From contig NZ_OBEF01000001.1 of NCBI RefSeq assembly GCF_900215375.1, positions 310,001 through 374,000 of the forward strand: a stretch of DNA of 64,000 bases, read 5' to 3'. A model generated the notes under the pieces. That model saw only the letters and a program-made list of their open reading frames with translations, did not search any database and was not told the DNA's origin. Within the stretch, counting starts at the first letter, position 1; every line of letters starts with the position of its first letter. The translations under genes were made by a program, and so were the position numbers. This document shows positions 22,284 through 31,940 of this stretch, one piece after another. The stretch is from Enterobacter sp. CC120223-11 (GTDB lineage Bacteria > Pseudomonadota > Gammaproteobacteria > Enterobacterales > Enterobacteriaceae).

Positions 22284-23300
22284 ATGCAAAAAAAATCAAT
22301 CTACGTAGCCTATACCGGCGGGACCATCGGGATGCAGCGCTCTGAACAGGGCTATATTCCTGTTTCAGGCCATCTACAGCGTCAGCTGGCGCTGATGCCT
22401 GAGTTCCACCGCCCCGAGATGCCGGACTTCACCATCCACGAATACGCCCCGCTGATGGACTCCTCCGATATGACGCCGGACGACTGGCAGCATATCGCCG
22501 AAGATATTCAGGCGCACTATGACGAATACGACGGCTTCGTTATCCTGCACGGCACTGACACTATGGCGTTCACCGCCTCGGCGCTCTCCTTCATGCTGGA
22601 GAATCTCGGCAAACCGGTTATTGTGACAGGGTCACAAATTCCGCTGGCGGAGCTGCGCTCGGACGGCCAAATCAACCTGTTGAATGCGCTGTACGTGGCG
22701 GCAAATTATCCGATTAACGAAGTAACGCTGTTCTTCAATAATCGCCTCTACCGTGGGAACCGCACCACCAAAGCCCACGCCGACGGCTTCGATGCTTTCG
22801 CCTCACCTAACCTGCAGCCGCTGCTGGAGGCAGGGATCCATATCCGCCGTCTGGGCACCCCACCCGCACCGCACGGCACCGGAGAACTTATCGTTCACCG
22901 CATTACGCCGCAGCCAATTGGCGTGGTGACCATCTACCCGGGTATCTCCGCCGACGTGGTGCGCAACTTCCTGCTCCAGCCGGTGAAGGCGCTGATCCTG
23001 CGCTCTTACGGCGTCGGCAATGCGCCGCAGAACGGTGAGTTTTTGAAAGAGCTGGCTGAAGCCAGCAATCGCGGCATTGTGGTGGTCAACCTGACGCAGT
23101 GCATGTCGGGCAAGGTCAATATGGGCGGTTACGCCACCGGCAACGCCCTCGCCCATGCGGGCGTGGTCAGCGGGTTCGATATGACCGTGGAAGCGACGCT
23201 GACCAAGCTACACTATCTGTTAACGCAGGGGCTGGATGTGGATGCCGTGCGCACCGCCATGCAGCAGAACCTGCGCGGTGAATTGACGCCTGACGAATAA
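22284..23300 (+). CDS. ansA: cytoplasmic L-asparaginase I
   Basis: 338-aa type I asparaginase, same length as E. coli AnsA. It lacks a signal peptide, as expected for the cytoplasmic enzyme. Catalytic threonines are in YTGGTIGM at the N-terminus and LHGTDTMAFTASAL (about residues 88-101), followed by VTGSQIPL. It ends 9 bp before pncA and the two are likely co-transcribed. Confidence 0.96.
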   Translation: MQKKSIYVAYTGGTIGMQRSEQGYIPVSGHLQRQLALMPEFHRPEMPDFTIHEYAPLMDSSDMTPDDWQHIAEDIQAHYDEYDGFVILHGTDTMAFTASALSFMLENLGKPVIVTGSQIPLAELRSDGQINLLNALYVAANYPINEVTLFFNNRLYRGNRTTKAHADGFDAFASPNLQPLLEAGIHIRRLGTPPAPHGTGELIVHRITPQPIGVVTIYPGISADVVRNFLLQPVKALILRSYGVGNAPQNGEFLKELAEASNRGIVVVNLTQCMSGKVNMGGYATGNALAHAGVVSGFDMTVEATLTKLHYLLTQGLDVDAVRTAMQQNLRGELTPDE

Positions 23301-23309
23301 GGAGCAACG

Positions 23310-23951
23310 ATGGACGCACGAGCGCTGTTACTGGTCGATCTCCAGAACGACTTTTGTGCCGGAGGCGCGCTGGCCGTAGCGGAAGGTGACAGCACCGTGG
23401 ACGTGGCAAACGCGATGATCCACTGGTGCCTGGTGCGCGGCGACGCCATTGTCGCAAGCCAGGACTGGCACCCGGCGAACCACGGCAGCTTCGCCAGCCA
23501 GCATGGCGTCAAGCCTTACGCGCAGGGCACGCTCGATGGTCTGCCGCAAACCTTCTGGCCCGATCATTGCGTGCAGAACAGCGAAGGCGCAGAACTGCAT
23601 CCGATGCTGAACTCGCAGCACATCGACGTGGTGTTCCCCAAAGGCGAAGCGGTAAATATCGACAGCTACAGCGCGTTTTTTGACAACGGTCATCGGCAGA
23701 AAACCGGCCTTGATGCATGGCTGAAGGCACAGAAGGTTTCCGAGCTTATCGTGTTGGGCCTTGCCACAGATTACTGCGTCAAATTCACCGTGCTGGATGC
23801 GCTGAAGCTCGGTTATGAAGTGAACGTCATTACCGACGGCTGTCGCGGCGTCAATCTTCGACCGCAGGACAGCGCGGAGGCGTTTATGGAGATGGCAGCC
23901 GTTGGTGCCACGCTGTACACACTGGCCGACTGGCAGGAAACGCAGGCCTGA
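23310..23951 (+). CDS. pncA: nicotinamidase
   Basis: 213-aa isochorismatase-fold amidase converting nicotinamide to nicotinate in NAD salvage. The catalytic aspartate is in LLVDLQNDFC, metal-binding DWHPANHGSF follows, and the nucleophilic cysteine is in GLATDYCVKFTVLDAL (about residue 156). Length equals E. coli PncA. Second gene of an ansA-pncA pair; REP units follow. Confidence 0.96.
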   Translation: MDARALLLVDLQNDFCAGGALAVAEGDSTVDVANAMIHWCLVRGDAIVASQDWHPANHGSFASQHGVKPYAQGTLDGLPQTFWPDHCVQNSEGAELHPMLNSQHIDVVFPKGEAVNIDSYSAFFDNGHRQKTGLDAWLKAQKVSELIVLGLATDYCVKFTVLDALKLGYEVNVITDGCRGVNLRPQDSAEAFMEMAAVGATLYTLADWQETQA

Positions 23952-23962
23952 TTTTCTGCTAT

Positions 23963-24041
23963 CGCCGGGCGGCACTGCGTTTGCCCGGCCTACGAGATCG
24001 AGTGATTTTGTAGGCCCGGTAAGCTTCAGCGCCACCGGGCT
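23963..24041 (+). repeat. pair of REP units (BIME)
   Basis: Two REP palindromes in opposite orientation, GCCGGGCGGC...GCCCGGCCTAC and GTAGGCCCGGTAAGC...GCCACCGGGC, separated by a short AT-richer spacer, in the pncA-chitinase gap. Apart from this the gap holds only the chitinase leader. Confidence 0.75.
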
Positions 24042-24187
24042 ATAGCCGCCCACAACCCCCTCATTTTTCTCCAATTTGAACCCTTCTCGCAGTTTTAGCG
24101 CAGCGGCAGTGCTACGCTGCTTTGGCTGTTTTTTCGTCACGCCGCGTTGTGTGGCGTGTTTATTTTTTAAGTCAAAGAGGAAACTGT

Positions 24188-25444
24188 ATGAAGCTAATGC
24201 CTGTTCTGGCAGCCTTACCCCTGCTCTGCGCACCGTACGTTTTCGCGGCCGATATGATGTCCGTCGGCTACTTCAACGGCGGCGGTGACGTGACCGCCGG
24301 TCCCGGTGGCGATATCGACAAGCTGGACGTGCGTCAAATCACTCACCTTAATTACTCTTTCGGCCTCATCTATAACAACGAAGCGGGCGAAACGAATGAA
24401 GCCCTGAAGGATGCCAGCAAGCTGCATCAAATCTGGCTGTCGCCAAAAGTGATCGCCGACCTGAAAAAAATCCCTGAGTTACGTAAGCAAAACCCGAACC
24501 TGAAAGTATTACTGTCGGTGGGTGGCTGGGGGGCTCGCGGCTTCTCAGGCGCGGCGGACGGTAAAGAGAGCCGTGAGATCTTTATCCGTTCAGCAGGCGA
24601 TATTGTGAAAACCTACGGCCTGGACGGCATCGATCTCGACTGGGAATACCCGGTTAACGGCGCATGGGGCCTCGTCGATAAGAAACCTGAGGACAAAGAC
24701 AACTTTACCGCCCTGCTGAAGGAGATGCGTGAAGCATTGCCGAAGGAGAAGCTCGTCACCGTTGCGCTGGGCGCGAATGCGGAAAGTCCGAAAAGTTGGG
24801 TCGACGTGAAGGCCATCGCGCCGTATCTGAACTACATCAATCTGATGACCTACGACATGGCCTACGGCACGCAGTACTTCAACTCCAACCTGTATGACTC
24901 CAAACAATGGCCTACGGTGGCGCAGGCGGATAAATACAGCGCCGATTTTGTGGTGAACAACTACCTGGCCGCCGGACTGAAGCCCCAGCAGCTGAACCTC
25001 GGAATTGGCTTCTACGGTCGCGTACCGAAGCGCGCCACCGAGCCGGGCATCGACTGGAACAAGCCAGACGCACAGAAGAACCCGGTCACACAGCCTTACT
25101 TTGGCCCGACGGAAATCGCGCTGTTTAAATCGCTCGGATTCGACCTCAGCAAAGATACCTACGTGAAGTACAACGACATCGTCGGTAAGCTTATCAACGA
25201 CCCGCAGAAGCGCTTTACCGAACAGTGGGACAACGAGGCGAAGGTGCCGTGGCTGGCGCTGAAGTCAGCTGACGGAAAGAATCTGTTTGCGCTGTCGTAC
25301 GAAAACCCACGCTCAGTGGATTTGAAAGCCCAGTATATCAAGGAGAAAGGCCTCGGCGGCGCGATGTTCTGGGAGTATGGTGCGGATGACAATAACCAGT
25401 TAGCGAAGCAGCTGGCGACGTCGCTTGGGATTAAGCACAAATAA
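24188..25444 (+). CDS. secreted GH18 chitinase
   Basis: 418-aa glycoside hydrolase family 18 enzyme. MKLMPVLAALPLLCAPYVFAAD is a signal peptide cleaved near residue 21, so the product is exported. Catalytic motif DGIDLDWEYP (DxxDxDxE, about residues 145-154) is intact, as are the SVGGWGARGFSG substrate-binding strand and INLMTYDMAYG. No carbohydrate-binding module or LysM is appended. It probably degrades chitin or chito-oligosaccharides. K-12 lacks a gene here. Start chosen from the signal peptide and the AGAGGAAACTGT ribosome site. Confidence 0.92.
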   Translation: MKLMPVLAALPLLCAPYVFAADMMSVGYFNGGGDVTAGPGGDIDKLDVRQITHLNYSFGLIYNNEAGETNEALKDASKLHQIWLSPKVIADLKKIPELRKQNPNLKVLLSVGGWGARGFSGAADGKESREIFIRSAGDIVKTYGLDGIDLDWEYPVNGAWGLVDKKPEDKDNFTALLKEMREALPKEKLVTVALGANAESPKSWVDVKAIAPYLNYINLMTYDMAYGTQYFNSNLYDSKQWPTVAQADKYSADFVVNNYLAAGLKPQQLNLGIGFYGRVPKRATEPGIDWNKPDAQKNPVTQPYFGPTEIALFKSLGFDLSKDTYVKYNDIVGKLINDPQKRFTEQWDNEAKVPWLALKSADGKNLFALSYENPRSVDLKAQYIKEKGLGGAMFWEYGADDNNQLAKQLATSLGIKHK

Positions 25445-25460
25445 GAGGTTGGGAGGGGGT

Positions 25461-25502
25461 TCTCCCCTCTCCCTAACCCTCTCCCCAAAGGGGCGAGGGA
25501 AC
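25461..25502 (+). repeat. pyrimidine/purine-rich palindromic repeat
   Basis: CTCCCCTCTCCCTAACCC...CCCCAAAGGGGCGAGGGA, a palindromic intergenic element between converging chitinase and yeaC genes, of a type common in enterobacterial intergenic regions. It may terminate both transcripts. Confidence 0.5.
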
Positions 25503-25516
25503 CGTTCTGAGCAGAA

Positions 25517-25792
25517 TTAAAGCTTCACCGTCGCGATCGGCTTCGGCGCAATACCGAAATCCTCTTTCAGCTGCTGCTTACTCTTCATCACCATCTGCCC
25601 CTGGGTGTCGATGGTCATGTGCTGCGCGTCGGTGTTGTTTCGGGCCTGCCACAGCATCACCAGCTGCAAACAGTTCTCTTTTTGCTCCGGCGTTAAGGCA
25701 ACGCCGTCCGGCCATTTCCCCAGCTCAACGGCGGTCGCCAGACGCTGGTAAACTTCCTCTGTCATGCCGTCGATCATTTGTTCAATATTCAC
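25517..25792 (-). CDS. yeaC: YeaC family protein (DUF1315)
   Basis: 91-aa cytoplasmic protein of unknown function, nearly identical in its core to E. coli YeaC (EVYQRLATAVELGKWPDGVA, ENCLQLVMLWQARNN). I choose the GTG at 25792: it aligns residue for residue with the E. coli start (MNLDNIINGM versus V/MNIEQMIDGM) and has GGAG upstream. An ATG four codons earlier (25804) lacks a ribosome site. It is 42 bp downstream of msrB and probably in its operon. Confidence 0.9.
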   Translation of the reverse strand: MNIEQMIDGMTEEVYQRLATAVELGKWPDGVALTPEQKENCLQLVMLWQARNNTDAQHMTIDTQGQMVMKSKQQLKEDFGIAPKPIATVKL

Positions 25793-25834
25793 CCTCAGCT
25801 CCATTGTTCAGGAATAATTTGCTGAATCGATTTT

Positions 25835-26248
25835 TCAACCTTTGGTTTGCTCGCCGTTTTGCTCATCGGTGAAGCTCAGCGAGGCAGAATTTACGCAGTA
25901 GCGCTCCCCTGTTGGCTGCGGGCCGTCCGGGAACACGTGGCCGAGATGTGCGTCACAGTTTCCGCAGCGGATCTCCGTGCGCTGCATGCCGTGGGAGTAG
26001 TCGTTCAGGTAGCGGATAGCCGTATCGCTGACGGGCTCGTAAAAGCTCGGCCAGCCGCAGCCAGAGTCGTATTTGCTTTCGGCGGTAAACAGCGCGGCAT
26101 CGCACACCAGGCAATGATACACGCCGTCACGCTTGTTATGCAGCAGGCGGCCGGTGAACGGCGGCTCGGTCCCGTGATTCTGCGTCACGTAGAACTGCAT
26201 TTCGCTGAGCGAGCCTTTCAGCTGCTCCGGGGAAGGTTTGTCGGTCAT
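25835..26248 (-). CDS. msrB: peptide methionine (R)-S-oxide reductase
   Basis: 137 aa, same length as E. coli MsrB. It reduces methionine-R-sulfoxide in proteins. Two zinc-binding CxxC pairs (CLVCD and CGNCD), the substrate-binding [10 protein letters not shown] and the catalytic cysteine in [13 protein letters not shown] are present. Divergent from gapA, as in E. coli; yeaC follows. Confidence 0.96.
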   Translation of the reverse strand: MTDKPSPEQLKGSLSEMQFYVTQNHGTEPPFTGRLLHNKRDGVYHCLVCDAALFTAESKYDSGCGWPSFYEPVSDTAIRYLNDYSHGMQRTEIRCGNCDAHLGHVFPDGPQPTGERYCVNSASLSFTDEQNGEQTKG

Positions 26249-26515
26249 GGCTCACATCTCGCTATAAAAAGGGACCACTTTCGCCTCGATTCTAACAAAA
26301 CATTAACAATGAAGTGCGAACTTTTGTTCTAAACTTATCCGGTGCGAAAAGGCAGCCAGAGAATTGTGACCAAAGTCACACTTTAAACTCCAGTGACCTT
26401 TAAAATTTCCGCAGCAGGCCCCATATGGATGTTGGCCCAATGGATGAGTGAGGCAGTCAGCCGTGCAAAGGTTGTGCAGAGGATTGATTTGTCGCAATGA
26501 TTGACACGATTCCGC

Positions 26516-26543
26516 TTGACGCTGCGTAAGGTTTTTGTAATTT
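26516..26543 (+). promoter_or_regulatory. main gapA promoter
   Basis: TTGACG and TAATTT separated by 16 bp, about 45 bp before the gapA ATG. The 338-bp msrB-gapA gap (26249-26586) is otherwise AT-rich regulatory sequence; E. coli gapA has several promoters here, which cannot be resolved by eye. Confidence 0.6.
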
Positions 26544-26574
26544 TACACGCAACCTTTTATTCACTAATAAATAG

Positions 26575-27582
<1,008 letters not shown>

Positions 27583-27603
27583 GTTGAGATGAGAATCTGA
27601 TCC

Positions 27604-27631
27604 AAAAAGGCGACTTCGGTCGCCTTTTTTT
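27604..27631 (+). terminator. intrinsic terminator of gapA
   Basis: AAAAAGGCGAC-TTCG-GTCGCCTTTTTTT: strong GC stem with a TTCG tetraloop and a T-run, 21 bp after the stop. Confidence 0.92.
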
Positions 27632-27668
27632 ATGGCTTTACGTTACGGCTCACCATTAGGATTGCACC

Positions 27669-28553
27669 ATGATTAACAAAATTTTTGCTCTCCCGGTCGT
27701 TGAAAATCTTACCCCTGTCCTCTCCCGCCGTCAGCTTGATGATTTGGCGCTGATCGTTGTCGATCACCCTCAGGCGAAGGCCTCTTTTGCACTGCAGGGC
27801 GCTCATCTGCTCTCCTGGAAACCGGCGGGCGAAGAAGAAGTGCTGTGGCTCAGCAACAACACGCCATTTAAGAACGGTGTCGCCCTGCGCGGCGGCGTAC
27901 CAATCTGCTGGCCTTGGTTTGGCCCAGCGGCTCAGCAGGGCCTGCCTGCTCACGGCTTTGCCCGTAACCTGCCGTGGACGCTGAAAGCACATAATGAAGA
28001 TGACAACGGCGTGGTGCTGACCTTTGAACTGCAAAGCAGCGAAGAGACGAAGAAGCTGTGGCCGCACGACTTCACGCTGTACGCGCGTTTCAAAGTCGGC
28101 AAAACCTGCGAAATGGAGCTTGAAGCCCACGGTGATTTCGAAACCACCTCTGCCCTGCACACCTACTTCAACGTCGGTGATATCAGTGCAGTGAAAGTGA
28201 GCGGCTTTGGCAATCGCTATATCGACAAAGTGAAGAATGCGGAAGAAGGCGTGCTGGCTGATGGCGTGCAGACCTTCCCGGACAGAACTGACCGCGTGTA
28301 CCTGAATGCTGAAGCCTGCAGCGTGATCCACGATGGTGCACTTAATCGCAATATCGATGTGGTTCACGGCCATCACAGCAACGTGGTTGGCTGGAACCCG
28401 GGCCCGGCGCTTTCCGTCAGCATGGGCGATATGCCAGACGACGGCTACAAAACCTTTGTTTGCGTGGAAACCGCCTGCGTGACCAAACCGCAGAAAGCCT
28501 CTGAGGAAAAACCGTCTCGTCTCTCCCAGTCGATTCGCGTGGCTAAGCGTTAA
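27669..28553 (+). CDS. yeaD: D-hexose-6-phosphate mutarotase YeaD
   Basis: 294-aa aldose-1-epimerase-like enzyme (galactose mutarotase fold), same length as E. coli YeaD. Characteristic strings are GVALRGGVPICWPWFGP, LPAHGFARNLPW with the catalytic histidine, and GWNPGPALSVSMGDMPDDGYK towards the C-terminus. Directly downstream of gapA but separated from it by a strong terminator, so probably transcribed on its own as well as by read-through. In E. coli yeaE follows; it is missing here. Confidence 0.95.
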   Translation: MINKIFALPVVENLTPVLSRRQLDDLALIVVDHPQAKASFALQGAHLLSWKPAGEEEVLWLSNNTPFKNGVALRGGVPICWPWFGPAAQQGLPAHGFARNLPWTLKAHNEDDNGVVLTFELQSSEETKKLWPHDFTLYARFKVGKTCEMELEAHGDFETTSALHTYFNVGDISAVKVSGFGNRYIDKVKNAEEGVLADGVQTFPDRTDRVYLNAEACSVIHDGALNRNIDVVHGHHSNVVGWNPGPALSVSMGDMPDDGYKTFVCVETACVTKPQKASEEKPSRLSQSIRVAKR

Positions 28554-28574
28554 TCTCTCGCACCATCACATAGC

Positions 28575-28600
28575 AAAACAGGGCGTTTCCGCCCTGTTTT
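28575..28600 (+). terminator. bidirectional terminator between yeaD and mipA
   Basis: AAAACAGGGC-GTTTCC-GCCCTGTTTT hairpin with A/T tracts on both sides, between two converging genes. Confidence 0.85.
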
Positions 28601-28631
28601 ATCGCACTCTGCGCACCATTACGGTGCATCA

Positions 28632-29381
28632 TCAGAAGCTGTAGGTGATCCCGGTAGACAGCAGTCCGGTCCAGGTCTTGTCGACCATTGGGCTGTCGGT
28701 CACTTCATCCGAAAGACGTGTATAACGGCCAACGCCGTATACGGCCCAGTCATCCGTCAGCTTATAGCTCACCGAAAGCTCTACGTACGGGTTCCAGCCG
28801 TTCTCCGGATCGTAGCTGCGCAGGCCGCTTTTCCGTGACTCGTTTTTGGAGACGCCATAGTAGTATTCGTTTTGATTCTCGCTGTTCCACTGAACGCCAA
28901 TCCCTGGAGTGACCGTCAGCTTGCCCGCGTTGTAGCGGTAAAGCCAGGCGGTGTCCCAGGTGATGCCGTTACTTTTATCCAGCGTGTCGCCTGCAAGCGT
29001 GGTGCGCAGGAAGCCGTACTGGGTAAAGTGCATATACGACAGGCCAGCCATCATCGTTGACTGACGACGATCGAGCTTGCGCAGCTGATTGTTGTCGCTG
29101 TCGCCTGGCTTGAAGTACAGCGGCGACCAGTAAGCGGTGATGGAGAGCTTATCGGCCTTATCATTCCAGAGGTAATAACCGCCGCCAAGGCCGTGGAACC
29201 AGAAGTTCTCGCTTTCATAATCGATAGCCGGCACCGGATAATAATCAGTGTGATACTGCTTATACGGATGGCCGACCACGCCAACGCCAGCTCCCAGCGT
29301 TAATTTGCTGTCTTCAGCGTGTACAACGGTGGCTGCTGTTGCGAGGAGCAGGCCCGTTGTAAAAAGTTTAATTGTCTTCAC
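28632..29381 (-). CDS. mipA: MltA-interacting protein MipA
   Basis: 249-aa outer-membrane beta-barrel scaffold protein (OmpV/MipA family). I choose the GTG at 29381 (KTIKLFTTGLLLATAATVVHAED, signal peptide) because it aligns with the E. coli start and has AAAGGG upstream; a TTG six codons earlier extends the frame. The C-terminus DKTWTGLLSTGITYSF ends in phenylalanine, the BAM recognition signature. Alternating aromatic and polar strands run through the protein. Confidence 0.93.
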   Translation of the reverse strand: MKTIKLFTTGLLLATAATVVHAEDSKLTLGAGVGVVGHPYKQYHTDYYPVPAIDYESENFWFHGLGGGYYLWNDKADKLSITAYWSPLYFKPGDSDNNQLRKLDRRQSTMMAGLSYMHFTQYGFLRTTLAGDTLDKSNGITWDTAWLYRYNAGKLTVTPGIGVQWNSENQNEYYYGVSKNESRKSGLRSYDPENGWNPYVELSVSYKLTDDWAVYGVGRYTRLSDEVTDSPMVDKTWTGLLSTGITYSF

Positions 29382-29694
29382 GTTGCATATCCCTTTCAAA
29401 ATACAAGCGGCTGAAGTTTACCCGCCCGCCCCGCTTACCTCAAATTCTTTACTTCCACTGACGTTGATTAACCCGTCAGCCTGCCACCTATGTATGACAC
29501 TCGGCTTGCAGCTGAATGACGGCCCGATGAAGCCCTGAAATTTCTTCATCTTTAAGTCGCGGTATTTTTTGATGAGTTATTGATATGTCATTGAAATTGA
29601 CTTTTCCTCACATGCAAGTTTTCCAAATGCCATCTACGCTTAAATTCAGAAGGTGTAAACGCGTGGCACGTTTACCACAGCCTGCCTAGCAACC
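29382..29694. other. intergenic region upstream of mipA
   Basis: About 310 bp without a credible gene. It should hold the mipA promoter (minus strand) and the upstream activating region of the sigma-54 promoter that follows. I see no repeat or RNA in it. Confidence 0.5.
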
Positions 29695-29709
29695 TGGCAT
29701 AAGGGGTGC
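29695..29709 (+). promoter_or_regulatory. sigma-54 promoter, probably the ancestral yeaG promoter
   Basis: TGGCAT-AAGGG-GTGC has the GG and GC dinucleotides 10 nt apart, as sigma-54 requires. It faces right, towards yeaG. In E. coli yeaGH is known to be RpoN/NtrC-controlled and lies directly beyond mipA. Here about 6.4 kb of island DNA separates this promoter from yeaG. Confidence 0.6.
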
Positions 29710-29805
29710 TGGAATGAAGGTAAGAGCGTGAGTGAGCGTCGTTCCGCTTACCCCTTCCGGGAGCCTCTATTACATATACGAACGGCTCTCATCCTGTGCT
29801 AAAAA

Positions 29806-29816
29806 ACGAAAGGACG
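29806..29816 (+). repeat. left direct repeat / possible attL core of island 1
   Basis: ACGAAAGGACG followed by CAT. The same 11 bp recurs at 36175-36185, in the ribosome-binding region of yeaG. I infer that these are the attachment-site halves of island 1. Confidence 0.5.
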
Positions 29817-29883
29817 CATACATCTATCAATGGGAACATTTGAATTTGCGTAAAAAAAGAGGCCACATGGCCTCTTCTGTGTA

Positions 29884-30105
29884 TCAACCCTTTGGCGGGA
29901 AGGGATCATTCCCGTAAGAATCTCTCTCACGTATCTGTCCATCACGCCCATGAATTAACAATTCACTTTGTTGATGGCGAGCTATCTCACGAGCCGCTTC
30001 TATGGCTTTAGCTTGCGTTGAATGTACAGAAGTTGCTCGTTCATTACCTTCACCTTTTACAGCCCATCCATCAGGATGTGTTACTACATGTTGGTTTTTA
30101 CCCAT
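29884..30105 (-). CDS. DUF2188 domain protein
   Basis: 73-aa protein with the DUF2188 pattern: HVVTHPDGWAVKGEGNERA, STQAKAIEAAREIA and LLIHGRDGQIRERDSYGNDPFPPKG. Such proteins are small, common on prophages and plasmids, and of unknown function. The start at 30105 has AGGT about 7 nt upstream. On the minus strand a TATAAT box lies near 30155-30160 and a perfect 14-bp palindrome lies between it and the start, so the gene probably has its own repressed promoter. Confidence 0.85.
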   Translation of the reverse strand: MGKNQHVVTHPDGWAVKGEGNERATSVHSTQAKAIEAAREIARHQQSELLIHGRDGQIRERDSYGNDPFPPKG

Positions 30106-30128
30106 CTAAGTTACCTGCTGTGTGAAAT

Positions 30129-30142
30129 ACACCATATGGTGT
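30129..30142 (+). promoter_or_regulatory. 14-bp perfect palindrome, likely operator
   Basis: ACACCATATGGTGT lies between the DUF2188 gene start (30105, minus strand) and the TATAAT-like box upstream. The position fits an operator. No matching regulator gene remains in the island. Confidence 0.5.
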
Positions 30143-30196
30143 CATTATTAATTATAGATACTATATGTAGCATTGCGTTTGTGCGGAATCAGATTT

Positions 30197-30907
30197 TTAA
30201 TACTCAACAATAACCACCTCACACACAACGCTCGTTCCGTGCCATTCGTCCTTATAGATTGAAGTATCGATACCGCATCCCGGCTCAAGCGACCATCCCG
30301 TATCGTTAACAAACTTCTTGTACTTCGCAGAATCCCTACGCTCGTAGCAATGTACACCACTGTACTGAAACCCTGCTGAACCTTGTGGTACGATCCATAC
30401 GCCATAAGGGGCTAATGTCGCTCCATGTGTGATCACCTTGTACTCAAATTCACTACCCGTATAACGGCCTGTAATGGCTTCTGAGGTTTTGATCTTACCA
30501 AATCGTGGATTGCCATAGACCACATCGTAGCGTTCACTGGTGGAGTACTGGAGAGCGTCACCAACGAGCCATTCAGCCTCTGGAAGTACCCTTTTCCCAA
30601 TCATGACGTATTCTGGATTCAGTTCTACGCAGGTAATGTGTTCTAGTCGGTTGCGTTGGTACTGATCGAATGACAACCGCCCTATCCCGGCACATAGTTC
30701 AATGCAGCGTCCTGTACACCCGGCATCAATGATGAAATCCCATGAGAGCATTTCGAGTGTTACGAATGCACCAGTAGCCCCAACGGCATCCCCGGCGTAG
30801 TTCTGAAGGATGAATTCTTTTTCATCGTATGTGAGTGACTTATCGGAATAGACAAGACCCAGTACTTGTTGATGTAGTTTTGTTTCTTTTTTTGTCAGTT
30901 TTGCCAT
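30197..30907 (-). CDS. SAM-dependent methyltransferase, probably N6-adenine DNA type
   Basis: 236 aa, Rossmann-fold methyltransferase. SAM-binding motif I is IELCAGIGRLSF (about residues 69-80), the acidic SAM-ribose contact is in CVELNPEY (93-100), and motif IV is VVYGNPRFGK (129-138), an NPPF-type amino-methyltransferase motif with Arg for the second Pro. No target-recognition domain of restriction-modification size and no endonuclease partner is adjacent, so it is best read as an orphan phage-type methylase. Start at 30907 follows a minus-strand leader shared with the divergent TOPRIM gene. It looks intact. Confidence 0.75.
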   Translation of the reverse strand: MAKLTKKETKLHQQVLGLVYSDKSLTYDEKEFILQNYAGDAVGATGAFVTLEMLSWDFIIDAGCTGRCIELCAGIGRLSFDQYQRNRLEHITCVELNPEYVMIGKRVLPEAEWLVGDALQYSTSERYDVVYGNPRFGKIKTSEAITGRYTGSEFEYKVITHGATLAPYGVWIVPQGSAGFQYSGVHCYERRDSAKYKKFVNDTGWSLEPGCGIDTSIYKDEWHGTSVVCEVVIVEY

Positions 30908-30977
30908 AAAATACCCTTGTACAATTTCTGTGCTGGTATTTATGGAACTATAAAAATCTTAGTAGAGGTGAATTAGC

Positions 30978-31940
30978 GTGAGTGCAATAAAAATAGGGTG
31001 CAGTAATGGGATTGTTGGGACACAAATGTTCTCAAAAAGCAAACATGGTGATGCAACCAAGATTGAAATCATCAATACCGGAACATTTAAGTCGTACAAA
31101 ATCCCTTCCGTTATTGTATTTTGCGAGGACAAAGTTGCAGAAGAACTAATTATTAACGCCCTTAGTCATAAAGAAAAAAATGTTGGATCTTTTAAATTCA
31201 GAAGATGTGGCTCTTGGACCAACATAATTATATCTTTAGCTGGATGCATTCTCTACTCGCAGGAGTTAATAAAATCAGGGAATTCAAAGGTATTAGAGGT
31301 AGTAGGCGTTATTGATGGCGATATCAATGATAATGACATATCACAAGTAATATCAGGTACCTTCGAAGGCGAATTCATTCCCGAACAATTGCAAGAAATC
31401 ACTCGTTTAATAAGTAATCACATCATAAGCTTTAAAATACCAACCGCAGTCTTATCTAAAAAGAATATTAAAGGAAAACCAGAATTAAATTTAAAAAACA
31501 TGGTGGATGAAATTACTTCGGACATGGTAAGGGAGCCTTCTAAAAAAAGAGTGAACGACTTGTGCGGCTTTTTAGAAAAAACAAAAGACGATGAGCTTAA
31601 AAGAAATATTGAATTTGAGCTCAATGACATCTATAAAGAGCAAGAAGAAACCCTCAAAATAATTAAAATATCCAACGATATTATTTTTCATGAAAATGAT
31701 GGGATAATCAATTATCATTCTTACTTCAAAAAACTTCAGAAGAAAATTGGTGATGTTTTTTATAGAAGTTACAGCTTCACCCATCAGCCTATTTATCTGG
31801 TCTATAGAATAGTTTCCAAATACAATAAAAACCGCTGGGAAGAATATATCAATCCAGTAATTGATTTTTTAGTGTCTGCTCAAAAAAGACAAACTCAGTC
31901 TTTTAGTCATCATACTTTTAACAATACTAAAATAGATTAA
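30978..31940 (+). CDS. stand-alone TOPRIM-like (OLD-type) protein, candidate defence nuclease
   Basis: 320-aa AT-rich gene starting at a GTG (MSAIKIGCSNGIVGTQMF) with AGAGGTG 8 nt upstream. I see no ATPase motifs. Residues 43-62, with hydrophobic SVIVFCED followed by KVAEELI, resemble the first TOPRIM strand with its catalytic glutamate; VGVIDGDIND (109-118) resembles the second, with the DxD pair. That arrangement matches the C-terminal nuclease domain of OLD-family proteins and DUF4435-type TOPRIMs, several of which act in phage defence with a separate ATPase. No ATPase partner is nearby. The rest is a charged helical region. Function is inference. Confidence 0.5.
   Translation: MSAIKIGCSNGIVGTQMFSKSKHGDATKIEIINTGTFKSYKIPSVIVFCEDKVAEELIINALSHKEKNVGSFKFRRCGSWTNIIISLAGCILYSQELIKSGNSKVLEVVGVIDGDINDNDISQVISGTFEGEFIPEQLQEITRLISNHIISFKIPTAVLSKKNIKGKPELNLKNMVDEITSDMVREPSKKRVNDLCGFLEKTKDDELKRNIEFELNDIYKEQEETLKIIKISNDIIFHENDGIINYHSYFKKLQKKIGDVFYRSYSFTHQPIYLVYRIVSKYNKNRWEEYINPVIDFLVSAQKRQTQSFSHHTFNNTKID

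Noticed and set aside
29732..29917. 61-codon ORF at the left end of island 1
   Set aside because: It crosses the putative attachment site, has no ribosome site and no recognisable sequence.
30197..31940. Methyltransferase plus TOPRIM gene as a restriction-modification system
   Set aside because: The genes are divergent, the TOPRIM protein lacks restriction-enzyme motifs and no specificity subunit is present. The link is positional only.
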